In this document: one piece after another, positions 8,964-17,714 of the stretch | Numbering within the stretch: the stretch's first letter is position 1 | Layout: each line of letters begins with the position of its first letter | Assembly: GCA_028698995.1 (NCBI GenBank) | Contig: JAQVVM010000004.1 | Location: 60,241 to 124,240 of the forward strand | Source of the DNA: Bacteroidales bacterium | Lineage (GTDB): Bacteria > Bacteroidota > Bacteroidia > Bacteroidales > PXBB01 | Direction: 5' to 3' | Length of the DNA: 64,000 bases | Translations under genes and position numbers: made by a program | The notes under the pieces: generated by a model | Seen by the model: the letters and a program-made list of their open reading frames with translations, nothing else | What the model was told of the DNA's origin: nothing | The model's database searches: none

Positions 8964-9248
8964 ATGCATTACGTTTATATCATTTATAGCGAGACAAAAA
9001 ATTGTTTCTATACCGGTATTTCTGCCGATTTAGAATTAAGATTGGGGGCTCATAACTCTTCCCTGTTTAAAAATGCTTTCACAAAAATTGCTAACGACTG
9101 GTCACTTTTCTTTTCTATTTCTTGTGAAAATAAAGTGCAGGCTGCGAAAATTGAAAAACATATTAAAAAAATGAAAAGCTCTGCTTACATTAGAAACCTA
9201 AAGCTATATCCAGAAATGTCATCTGCTTTATTAAAGAGGTTTTCTTAA
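8964..9248 (+). CDS. GIY-YIG nuclease domain protein
   Basis: A 94-residue single-domain GIY-YIG protein (URI/YhbQ-like). The family's two defining blocks are YVYIIYS near residue 3 and FYTGIS near residue 15, followed by the catalytic-arginine region LELRLGAHNSS and the conserved Glu in AAKIEKHIKKMK. Such proteins cut DNA with a single divalent metal; small free-standing members have mostly unknown roles. The frame is open upstream into the tRNA (possible start at 8898), but family length and alignment favour the ATG at 8964. The gene abuts the tRNA-Phe terminator, and its first 70 or so bases are repeated 374 bp downstream, suggesting a mobile or duplicating unit. Confidence 0.85.
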   Translation: MHYVYIIYSETKNCFYTGISADLELRLGAHNSSLFKNAFTKIANDWSLFFSISCENKVQAAKIEKHIKKMKSSAYIRNLKLYPEMSSALLKRFS

Positions 9249-9260
9249 TCCAAATTACTT

Positions 9261-9415
9261 TCCCTGGTTCCTCCGATAGCTATCGGAGCCAGGTGGTACC
9301 ACTTCAAAAGCCTGTAAATCTGGCTTTTGTATTTTATATGCATTACGTTTATATCATTTATAGCGAGACAAAAAATTGTTTCTATACCGGTATTTCTGTC
9401 GATTTAGATATTAGA
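9261..9415 (+). repeat. Second, partial copy of the tRNA-Phe 3' end, terminator and GIY-YIG 5' end
   Basis: Bases 9261-9415 repeat 8901-9041 in direct orientation: the T-arm (TCCCTGGTTC, then CCAGGTGGTACCA), the terminator hairpin region, and the first 70 or so bases of the nuclease gene with a single mismatch before the match fades. Two differences sit at hairpin loops. In the T-loop, AATT is replaced by the perfect 18-bp palindrome CTCCGATAGCTATCGGAG (9271-9288). The terminator loop is also rewritten, shortening the stem to AAAAGCC/GGCTTTT. The 5' two thirds of the tRNA are missing. Confidence 0.9.
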
Positions 9416-9439
9416 TTCTACGTTTCTAGGTCGAACTGA
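9338..9439 (+). pseudogene. Truncated GIY-YIG gene copy
   Basis: The ATG at 9338 starts a 33-codon frame. Its first 25 or so residues are those of the neighbouring GIY-YIG protein (MHYVYIIYSETKNCFYTGIS, with one Ala to Val change next), after which the sequence diverges and stops at 9437. The catalytic arginine block and everything after it are missing, so it cannot encode an active nuclease. The very high identity points to a recent duplication. Confidence 0.85.
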
Positions 9440-9686
9440 AGAAAAAATATTCTTTAAATAAGAAATTTCTTCGTCTTTGGCTAATCAATAGGGCAAAACA
9501 ATGTCAACATGGAAGTTGAAACAATAGTAAATTGCTTAACACACTAAATTGGACAAATCAGGAAAGTAAGTTAAGGTTAAAAAAATACTCATCTAAACTT
9601 CAAAAATCCCTAAAAGTAATTACTTTTGCAACAATTAGAAATCCGGCATATTAAGGTTTCTTAGTTCTTAATTTCAATGCACTAAA
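9440..9686. other. Gene-free stretch before the RND operon
   Basis: Together with the degenerate GIY-YIG copy this makes a 437-bp stretch without an intact gene. I see no conserved frame or RNA in 9440-9620. It is AT-rich and could be decayed remains of the duplicated unit. A promoter box lies at 9621. Confidence 0.5.
9621..9628 (+). promoter_or_regulatory. Promoter of the RND efflux operon
   Basis: TACTTTTG followed by CA matches the TAnnTTTG box, 58 bp before the first gene of the efflux operon. No TetR- or MarR-type regulator gene or obvious operator accompanies it. Confidence 0.55.
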
Positions 9687-10763
9687 ATGAAAAATAAAAT
9701 TAAACCATATCTGATATCCTTGCTCGTCATTTTTCTTATTTTTATCATATTTTATCCCAAAATAAAACATCTGTTATCGGGCTCGAATGAAAATTCAAAC
9801 AAATCAAATAATGGTGGCTCACAGACTCTCAATGTGGACGCCATGGTTATAAAGCCTCAAATACTTGTTGAACAAATTAACAGCAGTGGTACTCTTTTGC
9901 CTGATGAACAAGTTGACTTATCTTTTGAAACTTCCGGGAAAATTGTAGATATAAATTTTACTGAGGGAGCTAGAGTCAGAAAAGGTCAGTTGCTTGCAAA
10001 GATTAACGACAGTCATTTGCAAGCACAGTTGTTAAAGCTGCAAGCACAAAAAAAACTTGCCGAAGAGCGTGAATTCAGGCAAAAGTCTTTATTATCGCAT
10101 GATGCAATCAGTCAGGAAAGTTACGACCAGGCAGTTACAGAATTACAAGCCCTTCATGCTGACATCATGCTTCTTGAGGCACGTATCGCAGAGACAGAAT
10201 TAAGAGCCCCATTTGATGGCATTATAGGACTGCGCTATGTGAGTGAGGGCAGTTTTGCAAATCCCAACTCCAAAATTGCACGTCTGGTAAAAAACGACCC
10301 CTTAAAAATAGAATTTTCTATTCCTGAAAGATATTCCGGACAGGTCCAAAGCGGATTTTTAATAAAATTTTTCCTTGATGGCCTTGCTGACACTTTAAGT
10401 GCAAGAGTTTACGCCATTGAACCTGCAGTTAATATAAACACAAGAACCATTCTGGTACGTGCCAATTATTCAAACTCCAACAATAAAATAGTTGCAGGGC
10501 GTTTTGTTTCAGTTCAACTCGAACTGTCTAAAATTAATGATGCTATAGCAATACCCACAGAGGCATTAATTCCTGAAATGGAAGGAGACAGGGTTTTTGT
10601 GTATAGAGATGGAGTTGCACATTCAATAGTTGTAAGTACCGGTCTGCGAACAGAAGATAAAATTCAAATTACTGAAGGACTGAAACCCGGCGACACCTTG
10701 ATAACTACAGGAATTTTGCAATTAAGGCAGACAATGACGGTTGTTATAGATAATTTATTTTAA
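9687..10763 (+). CDS. RND efflux periplasmic adaptor (membrane fusion protein)
   Basis: A 358-residue HlyD/AcrA-type adaptor that links an inner-membrane RND pump to the outer-membrane channel. An N-terminal membrane anchor (residues 8-24, YLISLLVIFLIFIIFYP) is followed by a lipoyl-like half (VDLSFETSGKIVDINFTEGARVRKGQLLAKI), a short coiled-coil hairpin around residues 110-170, the second lipoyl half (TELRAPFDGIIG), and the beta-barrel and membrane-proximal domains (VQLELSKINDAIAIPTEAL). First gene of a three-gene operon, 15 bp before the pump gene. Substrate unknown. Confidence 0.94.
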   Translation: MKNKIKPYLISLLVIFLIFIIFYPKIKHLLSGSNENSNKSNNGGSQTLNVDAMVIKPQILVEQINSSGTLLPDEQVDLSFETSGKIVDINFTEGARVRKGQLLAKINDSHLQAQLLKLQAQKKLAEEREFRQKSLLSHDAISQESYDQAVTELQALHADIMLLEARIAETELRAPFDGIIGLRYVSEGSFANPNSKIARLVKNDPLKIEFSIPERYSGQVQSGFLIKFFLDGLADTLSARVYAIEPAVNINTRTILVRANYSNSNNKIVAGRFVSVQLELSKINDAIAIPTEALIPEMEGDRVFVYRDGVAHSIVVSTGLRTEDKIQITEGLKPGDTLITTGILQLRQTMTVVIDNLF

Positions 10764-10778
10764 GACTGAATTACATTT

Positions 10779-13700
10779 ATGAGCCTTTCATCTTTAAGTA
10801 TTCAACGTCCGGTTTTAGCAACAGTTTTCACAATTCTGATTCTTTTGTTCGGCATCATCGGTATGACTTTTTTGGGTGTACGGGAATTCCCAAGCGTGGA
10901 TCCTCCCATTGTTTCGGTGAGGACATCTTACCCGGGAGCCAATTCCGATGTCATTGATGCTCAGATAACCGAGCCCCTTGAGCAGGCTATAAACAGCGTT
11001 CCGGGTATTAGGACCATCACCAGTATAAGCAGTCAGGGAAACAGTGAAATCACTGCCGAATTTGAACTGAGTGTTGATATGGAAACTGCTGCCAACGATG
11101 TCAGGGATAAAGTTGCGCAAGCTCAGAGATTATTACCTCGTGACATTGACCCCCCAATTGTTGCAAAAGCTGATGCAGATGCAAGTCCAATAATGTTTAT
11201 CAACATACAAAGTGACAAACGTTCTTTAATGGAACTTTCGGAAATTGCAGAGATAACTTTCCGCGAAAGATTACAAACAATTGAGGGTGTCAGTGCTGTC
11301 CAGATTTGGGGACAACAACGCTACTCCATGCGGCTATGGCTTGATCCTGTGAAACTTGCAGGTTATGGATTGACACCTTTAGACGTAAAAAATGCTATAA
11401 CTCGTGAAAATGTTGAATTGCCATCGGGCAGCATCGAGGGCAATGCAACAGAGCTTACAATAAGAACACTTGGATTGATGGAAACCCCAGAAGAATTCAA
11501 CAATCTTATTATAAAACAAGAGGGAGACCAAATGGTCCGGCTTAAAGATGTTGGCATAGCAGAACTTGCTTCTGAAGAGCTTAGAAGTATTCTTATGCGC
11601 GACAGAATACCAATGGTTGGAACAGCTATAATACCCCAACCCGGAAGCAATCACATCGAAATTGTTGATGAAGTCTATAAAAGGCTTGATTTCATCAAAA
11701 GAGATTTGCCCGAAGATATCATAGTGCAGATTGGATTTGATAATACTAAATATATTAGGTCATCAGTTTCAGAAGTAGTTGAAACAATTTTTATTGCATT
11801 TATCCTTGTTGTGGTTATTATATTCTTCTTTTTACGCGACTGGAGAACAACACTTATTCCTATTCTTGTTATACCAGTTTCTCTTATTGGGTCATTCTTC
11901 ATCATGTATCTGGCTGGATTTTCAATTAATGTACTTACATTGTTGGCTATTGTTCTAGCTGTAGGCCTTGTAGTTGACGATGCCATTGTTATGATGGAAA
12001 ACATTTATGTGAAAATTGAGTCCGGCATGACACCAATAGAAGCAGGGTTAAAAGGGTCTCAGGAAATATTTTTTGCAATTATTGCAACCACCATAACACT
12101 GGTGGCAGTGTTTTTCCCAATTGTATTTCTCGAAGGCATGACAGGAAGATTATTCCGTGAATTCAGCATCGTTATTGCCACAGCGGTAACCATTTCTTCC
12201 TTTGTAGCTCTGACCCTCACACCAATGTTGTCAACAAAAATATTAAAACAACGGAAAGAGAAGGGTTACATTTATAATAAAACAGAAGGATTTTTTCTGG
12301 CATTAAACAGGGCTTATAAAAACTCGTTAGATAAATTCCTTAAAAAACGAAAATTTAGCATCATAATTTTGGGCTTTTCATTAGGATTAATTATACTGTT
12401 ATTCTACAATATACCTTCCGAAATGGCACCTCTTGAAGACCGCTCACGTATAACAATAAGCGCCAGAACTGCCGAAGGAGCAACGTATGAATTCACAAGG
12501 GATTTTGTTGTGGACATTGCAGAAATGGCCATGAATGATGTTCCCGAGCAAGAGGGTGTCATATATATGGCATCAAAATCAAGAGCCAATGTTATTGTCA
12601 TGTTAAAGACTCCTGATAAAAGAAGCAGAAGTCAACAACAAATCGCAGATCAGCTTTCGGCCATGGTTAAAAGCAAGACAAAAGCAAGAGCATTTGTAAT
12701 TCAGCAATCTACGTTTGGAGGAAGAAGAGCGGGCTTACCGGTGCAATTTGTTTTGCAAGCACAAAACATTAATAAACTCAGAGAAATTCTACCTGCTTTT
12801 ATGGACAGTGTTTTCAGTAGTCCTGTGTTTCAGATGGCAGATGTCAACCTGAAATTTAACAAACCGGAAATTCAAATTTCAATAAACAGGGACAAAGCAA
12901 ATCTTTTGGGTGTATCTACTCAGGATATTGGTCTGACCCTGCAACTGGCTCTTTCTGGTCAGAGGTTTGGTTATTTTTTCATGAATGGCAAACAATATCA
13001 AATTCTAGGAGATCTCGCACGTGAAAATCGCAACAAACCCTTAGACCTTAAATCCTTGTACGTCAGAAACAGAGAAGGAGAAATGATTCAACTCGACAAT
13101 CTGGTAACCTTAAAAGAAGAAACGGCTCCTCCACAGTTACACAGGTATAACCGTTTTGTTTCGGCCACAATTACATCGGGACTGATGCCAGGATATACTA
13201 TTGGCGATGGCATTGAAGAAATGAACAGAATTGCCGGCAGTGTTTTGGATGAAACATTCAGAACCTCTCTTGCAGGAGATTCGAAAGATTTTGAAGAAAG
13301 TGCATCCAGTCTTATGTTTGCTTTTCTTTTGGCACTTATTCTCATATTTTTGGTATTATCAGCTCAGTTTGAAAGCTTCAGAGACCCCGTTATTATTATG
13401 ATTACGGTGCCACTAGCTTTAATTGGAGCATTATTATTCATGTGGTATTTTAATGTTACCATGAATATTTTCAGTCAGATAGGCATCATTATGCTCATCG
13501 GGCTTGTTTCAAAAAACGGCATCTTGATCGTTGAGTTTGCCAATCAACGCAAACAAAAAGGAGAAGAAAAGATTGAAGCCATTAAAAACGCTGCTGCTCA
13601 ACGCTTTAGACCAATTTTGATGACAAGTCTTTCGACAATTCTAGGGGTACTTCCCCTTGCACTTGGATTTGGTGAAGGAGCCCAAAGCCGCGTAGCTATG

Positions 13701-13814
13701 GGTATTGCAGTTACCGGTGGTTTGATTATATCAACGTTTCTTACATTATACATCGTCCCTGCGATTTACTCTTATATTTCTGTTTCAAAAAAAAATATGG
13801 ATGAAGGCAACTAA
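10779..13814 (+). CDS. RND efflux pump, HAE1-type inner membrane subunit
   Basis: A proton-driven drug/solute exporter of 1011 residues, the normal size for HAE1 pumps. It starts with the typical LSIQRPVLATVFTILILL first membrane helix, and carries the porter-domain segment FPSVDPPIVSVRTSYPGAN. The proton-relay helix 4 reads LAIVLAVGLVVDDAIVMMEN, with both conserved aspartates. The C-terminal half repeats the fold (IGIIMLIGLVSKNGILIVEFAN). It works with the adaptor upstream and the TolC protein downstream, whose start overlaps its end by 14 bp. The substrate range cannot be inferred from sequence. Confidence 0.96.
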   Translation: MSLSSLSIQRPVLATVFTILILLFGIIGMTFLGVREFPSVDPPIVSVRTSYPGANSDVIDAQITEPLEQAINSVPGIRTITSISSQGNSEITAEFELSVDMETAANDVRDKVAQAQRLLPRDIDPPIVAKADADASPIMFINIQSDKRSLMELSEIAEITFRERLQTIEGVSAVQIWGQQRYSMRLWLDPVKLAGYGLTPLDVKNAITRENVELPSGSIEGNATELTIRTLGLMETPEEFNNLIIKQEGDQMVRLKDVGIAELASEELRSILMRDRIPMVGTAIIPQPGSNHIEIVDEVYKRLDFIKRDLPEDIIVQIGFDNTKYIRSSVSEVVETIFIAFILVVVIIFFFLRDWRTTLIPILVIPVSLIGSFFIMYLAGFSINVLTLLAIVLAVGLVVDDAIVMMENIYVKIESGMTPIEAGLKGSQEIFFAIIATTITLVAVFFPIVFLEGMTGRLFREFSIVIATAVTISSFVALTLTPMLSTKILKQRKEKGYIYNKTEGFFLALNRAYKNSLDKFLKKRKFSIIILGFSLGLIILLFYNIPSEMAPLEDRSRITISARTAEGATYEFTRDFVVDIAEMAMNDVPEQEGVIYMASKSRANVIVMLKTPDKRSRSQQQIADQLSAMVKSKTKARAFVIQQSTFGGRRAGLPVQFVLQAQNINKLREILPAFMDSVFSSPVFQMADVNLKFNKPEIQISINRDKANLLGVSTQDIGLTLQLALSGQRFGYFFMNGKQYQILGDLARENRNKPLDLKSLYVRNREGEMIQLDNLVTLKEETAPPQLHRYNRFVSATITSGLMPGYTIGDGIEEMNRIAGSVLDETFRTSLAGDSKDFEESASSLMFAFLLALILIFLVLSAQFESFRDPVIIMITVPLALIGALLFMWYFNVTMNIFSQIGIIMLIGLVSKNGILIVEFANQRKQKGEEKIEAIKNAAAQRFRPILMTSLSTILGVLPLALGFGEGAQSRVAMGIAVTGGLIISTFLTLYIVPAIYSYISVSKKNMDEGN

Positions 13815-15123
13815 ATTTCTTTTATTTAGCTTCGTATCAATAAGCTGTTTTATCAATAACAATTTGTTTGCCCAACAATCTGTTTCTTTAAAAAATTGTA
13901 TTGAGCTAGCTCTTGAAAAAAATTACGATATTAAAATTATTAAAAACCAGCAGATTATTGCAGTAAATAATTACAGCAGGGGAAATGCAGGGATGCTTCC
14001 TACTGTTGACTTATTATCACAATATTCAGGAAATCTCGATAACACAAATCAAACTGCTTTTAATGGTGTTAAAACTATTAATAACGGCATTCACAACACA
14101 ATTTCCAATGCAGGATTACAAGCAGGATGGTCGGTTTTTAACGGATTTAAAGCTCACATCAGATATATGCAGTTGGGAGAACTTAAGGAAATTGCTGAAC
14201 TCAAAACACGTATATCAATAGAAAATGTTATCGCTGACCTCTCTTCTGAATATTACTTCTATGTACAACAACGAAGACTTTTTAAGAATCTTCAGTATTC
14301 TGTTGACTTGTCGAGAGAACGTGTACGCATAGAACAGGAACATTTTTTATTGGGTTCTGGTTCAAAAGTAAGGCTCTTGCAGGCACAGGTTAACCTTAAC
14401 TCAGACAGTTCTCGATTAGAGAGACAATATGAAGTTTTAAATGCTTCACAGATAAGGCTCTCTGAGCTAATGGCTATAAATGACTCAGCTAACGGATTTA
14501 TACCTGAAGACACACTTATTATTGTAAACCCCGGTCTTATTTACGATAATTTGTTAGCAGATGTCAATAATAACAATGCTGCCATCCTTCTTGCCTTAAA
14601 GAACAAAGTCATTTCAGAGCAGGAAATGAGGATTGTGCGTTCGAGGGTATATCCATATCTAAATCTTAGTTCTGGTTACGGATTCACTTACAACACCTAT
14701 CAAAGTGGTACTGTACGCAATTACCAGACAATTGGAATGAACTATGGCATTTCATTGGGAATAAATATTTTTGATGGTCGAAACCGCAGTCGAGAGAGAA
14801 GAAATGCCTTAATAGAAATTGAAAATTCCGAGCTTGAATATGAGCGCATCAAACAGGAAAATATGGCAGATTTGCTCACACTCTTTAATGCTTATAGTAA
14901 CAACCTCAGACTACTTGGACTTGAAACTCAAAACCTTGCAGTGGCAAGTGAAAATCTGGAAATTGCTTTCGAGAAATACCGTTTGGGGGCCTTATCCGGT
15001 TTTGAGCTTCGTGAAGTACAGAAAGACCTTTTAGAAGCTGAAGAAAGACTCTTGTCGGTTCAATTTCAGGCAAAAATTGCAGAAATAAGCTTGTTACAGA
15101 TTTCCGGACATCTGATTGAATAA
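13801..15123 (+). CDS. TolC-family outer membrane efflux channel
   Basis: A 440-residue outer-membrane channel with a signal peptide (residues 1-24, NNNLFAQ). The two OEP repeats are visible: SLKNCIELALEKNYDIKI at the start of the first, and long alpha-helical segments at about 130-230 and 330-430, including EIAFEKYRLGALSGFELREVQ, the signature of the second repeat. It completes the tripartite pump. The ATG at 13801 lies within the 3' end of the pump gene (14-bp overlap), consistent with translational coupling. Confidence 0.94.
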   Translation: MKATKFLLFSFVSISCFINNNLFAQQSVSLKNCIELALEKNYDIKIIKNQQIIAVNNYSRGNAGMLPTVDLLSQYSGNLDNTNQTAFNGVKTINNGIHNTISNAGLQAGWSVFNGFKAHIRYMQLGELKEIAELKTRISIENVIADLSSEYYFYVQQRRLFKNLQYSVDLSRERVRIEQEHFLLGSGSKVRLLQAQVNLNSDSSRLERQYEVLNASQIRLSELMAINDSANGFIPEDTLIIVNPGLIYDNLLADVNNNNAAILLALKNKVISEQEMRIVRSRVYPYLNLSSGYGFTYNTYQSGTVRNYQTIGMNYGISLGINIFDGRNRSRERRNALIEIENSELEYERIKQENMADLLTLFNAYSNNLRLLGLETQNLAVASENLEIAFEKYRLGALSGFELREVQKDLLEAEERLLSVQFQAKIAEISLLQISGHLIE

Positions 15124-15184
15124 AAAAATCATTTCATCAATAAAATCTTAATGTATAAAAAACCTTAAGTTCGTTTTAATTTCA

Positions 15185-15192
15185 TAATTTTG
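15185..15192 (+). promoter_or_regulatory. Promoter upstream of the small zinc-ribbon gene
   Basis: TAATTTTG followed by CA lies 14 bp before the ATG at 15206. It probably drives the small gene, and possibly also the lipoprotein, mtnA and aldolase genes, which follow with gaps of 21 bp and 2 bp and then an overlap. Confidence 0.55.
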
Positions 15193-15205
15193 CAAAAAAA
15201 CAACA

Positions 15206-15337
15206 ATGTCTGATAAAAAAGCCTGTCAAAAACCTGAACATGAAGAGAGTGATAAAGGGAAATACACCTGCAAGAAGTGTGGAATTAAGGCTGAAAAAGA
15301 AAAACATTTGTGTAAACCTAAAAAATCAAATAAATAA
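15206..15337 (+). CDS. 43-residue zinc-ribbon-like protein
   Basis: A small Lys-rich protein (MSDKKACQKPEHEESDKG start) with a CxxC knuckle in YTCKKCGIKAEKEKHLC and a closing HxxC, the spacing of a small zinc ribbon. Stop at 15335-15337. It sits right behind a good promoter box and ends 21 bp before the lipoprotein gene. The composition, the paired cysteines and the promoter all argue that it is real despite its size. Similar tiny CKKCG proteins occur in Bacteroidota to my knowledge, but no function is known to me. Confidence 0.65.
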   Translation: MSDKKACQKPEHEESDKGKYTCKKCGIKAEKEKHLCKPKKSNK

Positions 15338-15358
15338 TTATCAATAAAAAAAAACAAA

Positions 15359-15913
15359 ATGAAAACATTATTCCCAAAAATGATTGGCTTAGCCGTTTTA
15401 TTAAGTGCCTTTGTTATCGTTTTATTGCCTTCTTGCGAAGAAGATGAATTACCACCCATCGTTCAAAAATCAACCATCAGTTTTAAAGTAAATGGTCAAC
15501 AGTACACCAATACCGCCATCAGTTATGAAAGCAATTTATTGGGAGCCATGCAGATGATGAGCGATACCATTATTAACGGTGACACACTGGGAGGCATGAT
15601 AGCCATTTTCCCTTCAAATGTTCAAAGCACTCCCAAAGCAAGCTTTGCTTTATCTGTAAGTGGTTCTACTACAGGCACTTTCAACTGGCCACTGGAATCA
15701 CAGATAATACTTAGTTTTTCTTACGCCGGTGATTCAACAAAATATATCTCTGCAACAGATACCACTTTTGCTTCCAAAACAATTGTCACTTCGTATGACA
15801 ATGTTGGCCAAAAAATCAGTGGCACATTCAGTGGCATCTGTGTCAGTGCAGACACAACTTTGCGAACAATTAATTTAACTAACGGTCAGTTTGATTTGGT
15901 CAGAAAAAAATAA
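15359..15913 (+). CDS. Exported lipoprotein of unknown function
   Basis: A 184-residue protein with a lipoprotein signal peptide: hydrophobic residues 10-24, then lipobox LLPSC, so Cys26 would be lipidated. The mature part begins with an acidic EEDELPP and a SFKVNGQQY motif seen at the start of many small beta-rich Bacteroidota lipoproteins, and is Ser/Thr-rich. The acidic residues right after the Cys resemble the surface-export signal described for Bacteroidota lipoproteins, so surface exposure is possible. Only 2 bp separate its stop from the mtnA start. Confidence 0.75.
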   Translation: MKTLFPKMIGLAVLLSAFVIVLLPSCEEDELPPIVQKSTISFKVNGQQYTNTAISYESNLLGAMQMMSDTIINGDTLGGMIAIFPSNVQSTPKASFALSVSGSTTGTFNWPLESQIILSFSYAGDSTKYISATDTTFASKTIVTSYDNVGQKISGTFSGICVSADTTLRTINLTNGQFDLVRKK

Positions 15914-15915
15914 GG

Positions 15916-17040
15916 ATGTTAGTAAACGGCATTCATTACCGCACTATCTGGGTTGATGAAAATTCAGAAGAGCTGATTTGTATTATAGATCAAACACGCC
16001 TTCCATTTGAATTTGTTATAAAAAAAATAGACTGTTATCAAGACATGATAAAGGCTATTGTTGATATGGAAGTTCGTGGCGCCGGTCTTATTGGAGCTGC
16101 CAGTGCTTTTGCGGTGTATCTTGCTGTACTCAGAGCACCAAAGGATGATGCACAATTTGATGCTTATATTAAAGAAGTTGCCTCTAAAATAAAATCTTCC
16201 CGACCAACCGCTATAAATCTGGAGTGGGCCACCGACAGAATGTTGCAGGCGATACAGAATACCGGTTCATCGGTTCAACGAATTAAGATAGCACTTGATC
16301 AAGCTATTAAAATTGCTGATGAAGACAGTGAATTTGGTCGTATGATAGGCATACATGGTTTGCCCCTGATTGAGAAAATAAGCAAAAAAAACGGTGACGT
16401 TGTAAATATTCTGACCCATTGTAATGCCGGTTGGCTGGCATTGGTTGATTACGGAACAGCACTCTCTCCTATTTATGCTGCCCATGAGAAAGGCATCAAA
16501 GTTCATGTGTGGGTCGATGAAACCCGTCCCCGAAACCAAGGTGCATCCCTCACTGCATGGGAGCTTAATGCAGCAGGAATTCCACATACTGTTATTGCCG
16601 ATAATGCAGGAGGATTGTTGATGCAAAACGGCAAGGTTGATTTGGTTATTGTTGGAAGCGACAGAACCACACACACAGGAGACGTTTGCAACAAAATTGG
16701 AACTTATTTAAAAGCGCTTGCAGCAAACGATAACAATATTCCGTTTTATGCAGCCGTTTATTCTTCTTCTTTCGACTGGACAATAAAAGACGGACTGAAA
16801 GACATCCCCATTGAGCAGCGAAATGGTGATGAACTCAGGTACATTAAAGGGCTTGACAACACCAGTAAAATTAAGGAAGTATGCATAATCCCCTCAAGCA
16901 GCCCTGTTTCCAATTATGCTTTTGATGTAACTCCGGCACGACTCATTACAGCACTCATTACAGAAAGAGGAATTTGTAATGCCAACCCTGAAAGCATAGC
17001 TGTACTTTTTCCCGAAAAAGTAAAAAACAACAGAAAATGA
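15916..17040 (+). CDS. mtnA: S-methyl-5-thioribose-1-phosphate isomerase
   Basis: Converts methylthioribose-1-phosphate to methylthioribulose-1-phosphate in the salvage of methylthioadenosine. 374 residues. The catalytic cysteine lies in ILTHCNAGW and the catalytic aspartate in TGDVCNKIGTY, preceded by VGSDR. The MEVRGAGLIGAASAF block near residue 50 and the VWVDETRPRNQGASLTAWEL block are also typical and separate it from eIF2B-like relatives. The next gene, a class II aldolase, overlaps by 4 bp, so the two probably act in sequence on the same intermediate. Confidence 0.93.
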   Translation: MLVNGIHYRTIWVDENSEELICIIDQTRLPFEFVIKKIDCYQDMIKAIVDMEVRGAGLIGAASAFAVYLAVLRAPKDDAQFDAYIKEVASKIKSSRPTAINLEWATDRMLQAIQNTGSSVQRIKIALDQAIKIADEDSEFGRMIGIHGLPLIEKISKKNGDVVNILTHCNAGWLALVDYGTALSPIYAAHEKGIKVHVWVDETRPRNQGASLTAWELNAAGIPHTVIADNAGGLLMQNGKVDLVIVGSDRTTHTGDVCNKIGTYLKALAANDNNIPFYAAVYSSSFDWTIKDGLKDIPIEQRNGDELRYIKGLDNTSKIKEVCIIPSSSPVSNYAFDVTPARLITALITERGICNANPESIAVLFPEKVKNNRK

Positions 17041-17645
17041 ATCAGGAAGGTGTAATAAAATTTTCGTACACCTGTCTGGATAGACAGTATGTAATACCTA
17101 AGTCCACATTTTCAGAAATTAACGAAATCAGAAACTTTCTTTTTCATAAAACTTTTATAGGGCAATATCCCGATGGTTTAAGTTATGGAAATATAAGTAT
17201 GCGCTTTAAGAAAACAGGACAGTTTTACATAACAGCTTCAGACACGAGCAAACTACCTAAAACCGATATTTTGAATTATGTTAAGGTTTTAGATTGTGAT
17301 ATTTATAAAAATTCATGTCTTTACAAGGGAAATGCTTTGCCGTCATCAGAATCGTTAAGCCACTTCGTTATATATAAACATAATGATTTAGCTGGTGCAG
17401 TTGTTCATCTTCACAACAAGGAGTTGTGGGAAAAATTAAAAGGGAAAATACCCACAACCGAAGCACATATTGAATACGGTAGTATGGGAATGACACAACA
17501 GATTATTTTCCTGTTGAAAAAAACTAAACTTAAAGAGATTAAAATTTTTGCCATGGGTGGGCATGAGGACGGGTTGATTGCTTTTGGAAAGAATTTAACG
17601 GAAGCATTTTCAGTTATAGAATATTTTGAAAAACAAAAAATATAG
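17037..17645 (+). CDS. Class II aldolase/adducin-family protein, likely acting on methylthioribulose-1-phosphate
   Basis: A 202-residue zinc-dependent aldolase-fold enzyme. Visible are the phosphate-binding YGNISMRF, the SSES segment with the catalytic Glu region, the HLHN metal-binding pair (AVVHLHNKELW) and a third His in GGHEDG. Its ATG overlaps the mtnA stop (ATGA). MtnB dehydratases and the aldolases of the DHAP shunt both belong to this family, and both would follow MtnA. No mtnC/mtnD genes are near, which slightly favours the aldolase route. Choosing between them needs an alignment. Confidence 0.75.
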   Translation: MNQEGVIKFSYTCLDRQYVIPKSTFSEINEIRNFLFHKTFIGQYPDGLSYGNISMRFKKTGQFYITASDTSKLPKTDILNYVKVLDCDIYKNSCLYKGNALPSSESLSHFVIYKHNDLAGAVVHLHNKELWEKLKGKIPTTEAHIEYGSMGMTQQIIFLLKKTKLKEIKIFAMGGHEDGLIAFGKNLTEAFSVIEYFEKQKI

Positions 17646-17679
17646 GAGGATCTGTTTTCTCAGATTACTTTGATTTTTG

Positions 17680-17687
17680 TAAATTTG
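17680..17687 (+). promoter_or_regulatory. Promoter of the BtrH-like gene cluster
   Basis: TAAATTTG matches TAnnTTTG, 27 bp before the proposed TTG start at 17715. Confidence 0.5.
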
Positions 17688-17714
17688 TATTTCCATTTTT
17701 ATACATAAAAGCCT

